NCBI GenBank assembly: GCA_036832975.1 | Contig: DAITQM010000036.1 | Coordinates: 1-20,283 of the forward strand | DNA: 20,283 nucleotides | Direction of reading: 5' to 3' | From: DAITQM01 sp036832975 | GTDB lineage: Bacteria; Pseudomonadota; Gammaproteobacteria; Xanthomonadales; Wenzhouxiangellaceae | Shown: one piece after another, positions 15,413 to 20,283 of the stretch | How the letters are laid out: each line of letters begins with the position of its first letter | Position numbering within the stretch: position 1 is the stretch's first letter | Notes under the pieces: generated by a model | Databases searched by the model: none | What the model saw: only the letters and a program-made list of their open reading frames with translations | Told to the model about the DNA's origin: nothing | Translations under genes and position numbers: made by a program

Positions 15413-16055
15413 TTTGCCCGATCCGTCTTATACCGCTTCGCCGCGCGCGGCGCGCAATCTGTTGCTCGCTTTTCGCCTGGCGTTGATGTTCACCGCCGGG
15501 CTGTGGGTGGTCTTTCTGCTCGATCACCTGTTCCATCTCGATCTGGTGCGCTATGGTCTGATGCCGCGCCGCGTCGCCGGCCTGATCGGAGTGTTGACGA
15601 CACCGGTGTTGCACGGCAGTTTCGGCCACCTCGTATCGAACACCGTGCCGCTGTTGGTGGGCGGCACGGCGTTGCTGTTTCTTTATCCGAATTCGGCATT
15701 GCGCGTGTTTCCGGTGCTCTATCTCGGTACGCCGCTGATCGCCTGGTCATTCGCCCGCCCCGACCTGCACGTCGGCGCCAGCGGCTTGATTTATGGCATG
15801 TTGGCTTATGTATTCGTCTCCGGTCTGCTGCGCCGCGATGCCCGGTCGATTGGCGTTTCGCTGCTGATCTATTTTCTTTACGGTTCGATGCTCTACGGCG
15901 TCGTACCGGGGCGCGGCCCGATGTCGTGGGAGCTGCATTTATCCGGGACCCTGCTCGGGGTGATGCTCGCCGTGCTCTATCGCCGCTGGGACTGGCCGCC
16001 GCGCAAGCGTTACGATTGGGACGACGAGGACGGCGAACCGCCGCCCAGCGGATGA
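15402..16055 (+). CDS. Rhomboid-family intramembrane serine protease
   Basis: This 217-residue inner-membrane protein has about six hydrophobic segments. Rhomboid landmarks are in order: HLVSN (H76, N80, the HxxxN oxyanion motif), GASGLIYG with nucleophile S127, and HLSGTLLG with catalytic H179. It should therefore be an active protease cutting membrane-spanning substrates. The C-terminal tail is short and charged (RKRYDWDDEDGE). The ATG at 15402 has GGAG seven bases upstream and lies 11 bases inside plsC. Its own stop overlaps the next start as ATGA. The substrate cannot be deduced. The protein is compact, without the N-terminal cytoplasmic domain of GlpG. Confidence 0.88.
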   Translation: MRIDLPDPSYTASPRAARNLLLAFRLALMFTAGLWVVFLLDHLFHLDLVRYGLMPRRVAGLIGVLTTPVLHGSFGHLVSNTVPLLVGGTALLFLYPNSALRVFPVLYLGTPLIAWSFARPDLHVGASGLIYGMLAYVFVSGLLRRDARSIGVSLLIYFLYGSMLYGVVPGRGPMSWELHLSGTLLGVMLAVLYRRWDWPPRKRYDWDDEDGEPPPSG

Positions 16056-16918
16056 ATATCGCGACCCGACATGGCCGCCGCAAAAACGGCACCGCCCCCC
16101 GCCTGGGCGTCTTCGGCGCCGGCCGCGCGGCGCGCACACTGGCGCATTTGTGGCATACCGCCGGGGTTTTCGAAATCGGCCCGCTGGTCAACCGCAGTCT
16201 GGAAAGCGCCCGGCAGGCGGCCGGCTTCATCGGTGTCGGGTTTGCCGCTGGAACGGACGATTTGAAACGCAGTGACATCGTGCTCCTCGGCCTGCCCGAC
16301 AGCGCGCTCGCCGACGGCGCAGCGCAGCTTGCCGCGGCAGGGGTGGCGCCGGCTGTGGCTTTTCATTTGAGTGCCGGCGATAACGCCGAGGTCCTGGCGC
16401 CACTGCGCGCCGGCGGAACCGCCATCGGCGCCGTGCACCCGGCGTTGTCTTTTGCCGATCCCGAAAGCGCGGCGCGTGACTTTACCGGCACCTATTGTCT
16501 GCTCGACGGCGACGACCGGGCACGCCGGATCTTGTCATCGGCTTTCAGCGCCATCGGCGGCGAGTTGCTCGACGGGCGCGGCATCGATCGCCGCCTGTAC
16601 CACGCCGCCGCGATCCTGGCCAGCAACGCCACCGTCACCATAATGGCGGCCGCCGAGGCCCTCGCCGCCGCTGCCGGATTGCCGGCGGCATCCGCCCGCC
16701 CGTTGCTCGCCGCTCTCGCCGCGCGGGCCGTTGAGCAAGGCGCCGAACGCGGACCCGATGCCGCCCTCAGCGGGCCGTTCGAACGCGGCGATCAAGCCGC
16801 CATTACCCGCCTCGCCGCCGCGCTGCCCGCCACGCCCGCCGGCCGGAGCGCCAGCGCTTTGTTCGTGCTGCTGGCCGAATTCGCCGCGCAACGGCGAGTC
16901 GGCAAGTCAGCGGTATAG
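16052..16918 (+). CDS. Rossmann-fold / DUF2520 protein
   Basis: This 288-residue protein has a dinucleotide-binding Rossmann motif close to the N-terminus (LGVFGAGRAARTLAHLW, glycines around 22-24), a second strand ending VNRS, and DIVLLGLPDSALADGA typical of NADP-binding ProC-like proteins. The conserved HPALSFADP element follows. The C-terminal half is a helical, alanine-rich domain corresponding to DUF2520. This arrangement is common in bacteria and its reaction is not established; the fold suggests a reductase or dehydrogenase related to 6-phosphogluconate dehydrogenase-like enzymes. The frame is open far upstream inside the rhomboid gene, but the ATG at 16052 overlapping that gene's stop fits an operon. 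The last codons overlap the region of a likely prfB promoter. Confidence 0.85.
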   Translation: MNIATRHGRRKNGTAPRLGVFGAGRAARTLAHLWHTAGVFEIGPLVNRSLESARQAAGFIGVGFAAGTDDLKRSDIVLLGLPDSALADGAAQLAAAGVAPAVAFHLSAGDNAEVLAPLRAGGTAIGAVHPALSFADPESAARDFTGTYCLLDGDDRARRILSSAFSAIGGELLDGRGIDRRLYHAAAILASNATVTIMAAAEALAAAAGLPAASARPLLAALAARAVEQGAERGPDAALSGPFERGDQAAITRLAAALPATPAGRSASALFVLLAEFAAQRRVGKSAV

Positions 16919-16938
16919 CCTCGACTATAATATCCGTC
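16904..16938 (+). promoter_or_regulatory. Candidate sigma70 promoter for prfB
   Basis: A perfect TATAAT at 16926-16931 lies 33 bases before the prfB start. A weak -35 match, AAGTCA (16904-16909, three of six consensus bases), stands at 16-bp spacing, so transcription would start near 16938. The -35 region overlaps the end of the DUF2520 gene. The -10 hexamer stands out in such GC-rich DNA, but the -35 is poor. Confidence 0.45.
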
Positions 16939-16963
16939 CTGACTTTTACTCTTCCCGGATCGA

Positions 16964-18062
16964 ATGATGGAACGCACTGCATTCAAAGCCACGCTCGACG
17001 ATTTGAACCGCCGCCGCGAGGCGTTATGGAGGTATCTTTGACTACCCGGGAATGAGCGAGCGGCTGGAGGAAGTCAATCGCGAACTCGAGGATCCGGCGA
17101 TCTGGAACGACGCGGAACGGGCCCAGGCGCTCGGCCGCGAGCGCGCTCGGCTGGCGGCGCAGACCACTCGTCTGAACAACATCCGCCGACGCCTGACCGA
17201 TACCGCCGAATTGTTCGAACTCGCCGCCGCCGATGACGATGACGCGGCGCTCGCCGCGCTCGAAGGCGATCTCGGCAAGGCCGAAAGCGAGATCGCGGCG
17301 CTGGAGTTTCAGCGCATGTTTTCCGGCGAGATGGACGAGGCGCCGTGTTATCTGGATATCCAGGCCGGCTCGGGCGGTACCGAGGCGCAGGATTGGGCCG
17401 AGATGCTGCTGCGTATGTACCTGCGCTGGTTCGAACGCCGCGGCTGGCAAGCCGAACTGCTCGAGGTCTCGCCCGGCGAGGTCGCCGGCATCAAGAGCGC
17501 CTCGGTGCGTGTCGCGGGCGATCACGCTTACGGCTGGTGCCGTACCGAAACCGGCGTCCATCGCCTGGTGCGCAAATCGCCGTTCGATTCCGGTAACCGG
17601 CGGCACACTTCGTTCGCCGCGGTTTTCGTCTCACCCGAAGTGGACGACGACATCGACATCGAGATCAATCCGGCCGATCTTAGAATCGATGTCTATCGCG
17701 CCAGCGGAGCCGGCGGCCAGCACGTCAACCGCACCGAATCGGCGGTGCGCATTACGCACCTGCCGACCAACATCGTCGTCCAGTGCCAGAGCGGCCGCTC
17801 GCAGCACAGCAACAAGGATCACGCGATGAAGCAGTTGCGCGCCAAGCTCTACGAACTTGAGATGCACAAACGCCAGGAAGAACAGCAAAAACTCGAGGAC
17901 TCGAAAGCCGATATCGGCTGGGGCAGTCAGATCCGTTCCTATGTGCTCGACCAGTCGCGGATCAAGGATCTGCGCACCGGCGTCGAGCAAAGCGATACGC
18001 AGCGCGTGCTCGACGGCGATCTCGACCCCTTCGTCACCGCTTCGTTGCAGCAAGGGTTGTAA
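16964..18062 (+). CDS. prfB: Peptide chain release factor 2 (programmed +1 frameshift)
   Basis: RF2 terminates translation at UGA and UAA. The gene lies in two frames. Codons 1-25 run from the ATG at 16964 to CTT at 17036-17038 and are followed by an in-frame TGA (17039-17041). A +1 shift at CTT-TGA-C continues from 17040 to the TAA at 18060-18062. The product is 365 residues, as in E. coli, with the anticodon-like SPF at 205-207 and the catalytic GGQ at 250-252. An ATG at 16967 is an equally possible start, one residue shorter. The ribosome-binding site before either is weak. Any annotation beginning at 17052 would miss the first part of the protein. Confidence 0.96.
17028..17042 (+). promoter_or_regulatory. 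RF2 autoregulatory frameshift site
   Basis: The site reads GGAGG TAT CTT TGA C. The Shine-Dalgarno-like GGAGG (17028-17032) stands three bases before the slippery CTT codon, which is followed by the UGA stop and a C. This is the known RF2 layout. When RF2 is scarce, ribosomes pause at UGA and slip forward, making more RF2. GGAGGT pairs better with the 16S rRNA tail than the G-run of E. coli. Confidence 0.95.
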
Positions 18063-18068
18063 TTTTCA

Positions 18069-19601
18069 ATGACCGAGATCGACCATCGCGACCCGCCGCC
18101 CGGTGCCCCGGAGGCGGAAGAAAACCGCCTGATCGCTGAGCGCCGCGCCAAGCTCGCATCATGGCGGGAGGCGGGCCGCGCCTATCCCAACACGCTGCGC
18201 CCGGATGCGACGTGCGCGGCGTTGCGCGCGCGTTACGACGATCTCGATCAGCCGGCGCTGGCGGCGATCGAGACGCGCTACGCGCTGGCCGGGCGGATGA
18301 TGGCCAAGCGGGTGATGGGCAAGATCGCTTTCGTCAATCTGCGCGACGGCAGCGGCGACCTGCAACTCGTGATCCAGCGCGACGCACTGCCGGCCGGCGG
18401 CTTTGATGCGTTTCTCGATTTCGATATCGGCGATTTGATTTACGCCGCCGGCCGGATGTTTAGGACCAAACTCGGCGAATTGTCGCTGAAAGCCGAGCGC
18501 CTGGAATTGGTCGCCAAATGCCTGCGGCCGCTGCCGGAAAAATATCACGGCTTGACCGATACCGAATTCCGCTACCGGCAGCGTTACGTCGATCTGATCA
18601 TGAACCCCGAAGTGCGCCGGGTGTTCCGCACCCGCAGCCGCATCGTCAAACTGATCAGGGAATACTTCGAGGCGCCCGAGCGCGCCTTCCTCGAAGTCGA
18701 GACGCCGATGATGCACGCCATCCCCGGCGGTGCCGCGGCGCGGCCGTTTGCCACGCACCACAACGCGCTCGATCTGGATCTTTATCTGCGCGTTGCACCC
18801 GAGCTGCACCTCAAACGACTGCTCGTCGGCGGCCTCGAAAAAGTCTACGAGATCAACCGCAATTTCCGCAACGAGGGCGTCTCCAGCCGGCACAATCCGG
18901 AATTCACGATGCTCGAGTTCTACTGGGCCTATGCCGACGACCGGGCGATGATGGATCTGACCGAAGATCTGCTGCGCCATCTCGCCGCGGCGATCTGTGG
19001 CGGCACCGCATTCGACTACCAGGGGACGACGCTCGACTGCGGGCCGCCCTTCCGCCGCGTCACACTGCACGAGGCCGTGCGCGAAGCCTGCCCGCCGCTT
19101 GCCGCAGTGCATGCGGACGACCGCGAGGCGCTGGCCCGGTACGCCAAGAAAATCGGCATCGCGCTGCACCCACAATGGGGCGCCGGCAAGCTGTGGCTGG
19201 AGATTTTCGAGGCCGAAGTCGAAGCGCAGTTGATCCAGCCGACTTTCGTCACCGCCTACCCGGCCGAAGTCTCGCCGCTGTCGCGGCGCAACGACCGCGA
19301 TCCGAGTCTGGCCGATCGCTTCGAATTGTTTATCTATGGCCGCGAAATCGCCAATGGTTTTTCCGAACTCAACGACCCGGAAGACCAGGCGGCCCGCTTT
19401 CGGACGCAGGCCGCCGCCAAACAGGCCGGCGACGAAGAGGCGATGCACTACGACGCCGATTACATCCGGGCCCTGGAATACGGCATGCCGCCGGCCGGCG
19501 GCGAAGGCATCGGCATCGACCGGCTGGTGATGCTGCTCACCGACAGCGCCTCGATCCGCGACGTATTGTTGTTTCCCTATCTCAGGCCGGAGAATGGATA
19601 G
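18069..19601 (+). CDS. lysS: Lysyl-tRNA synthetase, class II
   Basis: This 510-residue cytoplasmic enzyme attaches lysine to tRNA-Lys. The N-terminal OB-fold anticodon-binding domain spans about residues 65-150 (with GKIAFVNLRDGSGDLQLV), preceded by a charged helix. The class II catalytic core follows: motif 1 around 196-215 ending in the conserved TPMMHAIPGGAAARPF, motif 2 FRNEGVSSRHNPEFTMLE (265-282), and motif 3 GEGIGIDRLVMLL (478-490, Arg485). The gene begins 6 bases after the prfB stop, the same order as in E. coli, so it is likely cotranscribed and perhaps coupled; its own ribosome-binding site is poor. Full length and with the OB-fold domain, it is not an EpmA-type paralogue. Confidence 0.97.
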   Translation: MTEIDHRDPPPGAPEAEENRLIAERRAKLASWREAGRAYPNTLRPDATCAALRARYDDLDQPALAAIETRYALAGRMMAKRVMGKIAFVNLRDGSGDLQLVIQRDALPAGGFDAFLDFDIGDLIYAAGRMFRTKLGELSLKAERLELVAKCLRPLPEKYHGLTDTEFRYRQRYVDLIMNPEVRRVFRTRSRIVKLIREYFEAPERAFLEVETPMMHAIPGGAAARPFATHHNALDLDLYLRVAPELHLKRLLVGGLEKVYEINRNFRNEGVSSRHNPEFTMLEFYWAYADDRAMMDLTEDLLRHLAAAICGGTAFDYQGTTLDCGPPFRRVTLHEAVREACPPLAAVHADDREALARYAKKIGIALHPQWGAGKLWLEIFEAEVEAQLIQPTFVTAYPAEVSPLSRRNDRDPSLADRFELFIYGREIANGFSELNDPEDQAARFRTQAAAKQAGDEEAMHYDADYIRALEYGMPPAGGEGIGIDRLVMLLTDSASIRDVLLFPYLRPENG

Positions 19602-19619
19602 CGGCTGAACCCGCCAATG

Positions 19620-19779
19620 CCCCCTCCCCAACCCTCCCCCGCAAGCGGGGGAGGGGGACAAAAGGTACTTTCCCGCAAGCGAGAGAGAAGATTTAGGCTC
19701 CTCTCCTCTGTAAGCTCGGAGAGAGAAGAGCCGATTTAGGTCCCCCTCCCCCGCTTGCGGGGGAGGGTTGGGGAGGGGG
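19620..19779. repeat. GC-rich repeat element with perfect 38-bp terminal inverted repeats, copy 3
   Basis: A 160-bp element has ends at 19620-19657 and 19742-19779 that are exact reverse complements over 38 bases. Each end also holds its own hairpin, CCCTCCCCCGC / GCGGGGGAGGG around a 2-base AA or TT. The 84-bp interior contains a repeated GATTTAGG, a decayed palindrome near 19672 (CCCGCAAGCGAGAG) and a second one near 19714. No clear target-site duplication is visible. It lies 18 bases after the lysS stop and about 70 before the next start. It is best described as a non-coding REP/MITE-like unit. It may also end or slow lysS transcription, although no T-tract follows the hairpins. Confidence 0.88.
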
Positions 19780-19847
19780 TATTCCATCCCGCCTAAACGG
19801 CGGATGGAAGCCGCCAATGTCACCATAGTCCATCGGGAGCGATAGCG

Positions 19848-20283
19848 ATGACCACCATCCGTTTCAGCACAGTCGTCAGGCTGGTGATTAGAGTTGCGGG
19901 TTTGCTGCTGATGATGTATGGCGGGTTAATATTACTGGCCACGCTGCCGACAATGCTCACGCCGAGTGAAAGCAAGCTTTGGGGACTGTATCTGATTTAT
20001 TGGCCGTCGCTGACGGCCTTTTTCGGCGCCGGATTATGGTTTTTCGCCGGTCGCTTGACCGACCTTGTCGTTTGGAGCGACGAGCGGGAACTCCGTTCAG
20101 GACAAGCTTGGGCGTCGGTCCTGGAAACGATCGCGCTGCGGCTGATGGGCGTCTATATCGTCATCAATGCGCTGGTCGATGGCGTTTATTCGTATCTGCA
20201 ACAACGCATCTTGGTGCAAAGCGAGCAATTAACCCAATTGTTGCATAGATTCCCGGAATTCTCGGTCAAGCTGGCGAGTGCAG
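19848..20283 (+). CDS. Membrane protein of unknown function (runs off window end)
   Basis: A frame opens with ATG at 19848, preceded by GGGAG eight bases upstream, and stays open to the end of the window (145 codons). The protein begins MTTIRFSTVVRLVIRVAG and has three hydrophobic segments, at about residues 11-34, 45-68 and 91-115, with a charged stretch between the second and third (DLVVWSDERELRSG). It then enters an amphipathic region (LQQRILVQSEQLTQLL). I recognise no family. Composition and codon use look like ordinary chromosomal coding sequence. It lies downstream of the repeat element and appears to be a separate transcription unit from lysS. Confidence 0.65.
   Translation, partial: MTTIRFSTVVRLVIRVAGLLLMMYGGLILLATLPTMLTPSESKLWGLYLIYWPSLTAFFGAGLWFFAGRLTDLVVWSDERELRSGQAWASVLETIALRLMGVYIVINALVDGVYSYLQQRILVQSEQLTQLLHRFPEFSVKLASA

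Noticed and set aside
18159..19826. Long open frame (555 codons) on the minus strand over lysS
   Set aside because: It is antisense to lysS, its 5' part is translated from the palindromic repeat element, and it has no recognisable domain.

Overview
The window looks like chromosomal DNA of a high-GC gammaproteobacterium. The evidence is a System I (Ccm) cytochrome c maturation cluster with separate CcmH and CcmI proteins, the divergent tesA / ybbA-ybbP arrangement known from E. coli, a full-length HrpA of E. coli size, and a prfB-lysS pair whose prfB carries the classical RF2 programmed frameshift. The genus cannot be settled from the sequence alone. Nearly all of it is dense, GC-rich housekeeping DNA. 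The exception is the first ~660 bases, which are visibly less GC-rich and hold only a gene remnant.

Layout. Positions 1-660 hold the 3' remnant of a Fic-family gene and non-coding DNA. Positions 662-875 hold a GC-rich palindromic repeat element. The block 908-6631 lies on the minus strand and reads ccmD-ccmE-ccmF-ccmG-ccmH-ccmI followed by a secreted metallo-beta-lactamase-fold hydrolase. Its genes overlap or are separated by a few bases, and a candidate FNR-like promoter precedes ccmD. Upstream of that, also on the minus strand, is ybbP-ybbA (ABC exporter-like pair). It diverges from the plus-strand genes tesA (periplasmic GDSL esterase) and hrpA (DEAH RNA helicase), and the ybbA and tesA coding starts overlap by 20 bases. 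After hrpA come a decayed copy of the repeat element and a 15-bp tandem duplication. Next is a coupled operon of plsC, a rhomboid-family intramembrane protease and a Rossmann-fold DUF2520 protein. Then come prfB (release factor 2) and lysS (lysyl-tRNA synthetase). A third repeat element with perfect 38-bp terminal inverted repeats follows lysS, and the window ends inside an unrecognised membrane protein gene.

How the genes work together. CcmD/E carry and hand over heme, CcmG/H handle the thiols of apocytochrome, and CcmF/I ligate heme to apocytochrome. The heme-export genes ccmABC are not present here, so the pathway must be completed from another locus. prfB and lysS form a translation pair.

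No prophage, CRISPR array, complete insertion sequence, rRNA or tRNA gene was seen. The items most worth a second look are the intergenic repeat family (mirror-image termini that can fold both as hairpins and as G-quadruplexes), the split ccm cluster with its hydrolase partner and candidate FNR site, and the overlapping ybbA/tesA starts. I found no convincing new biological system.
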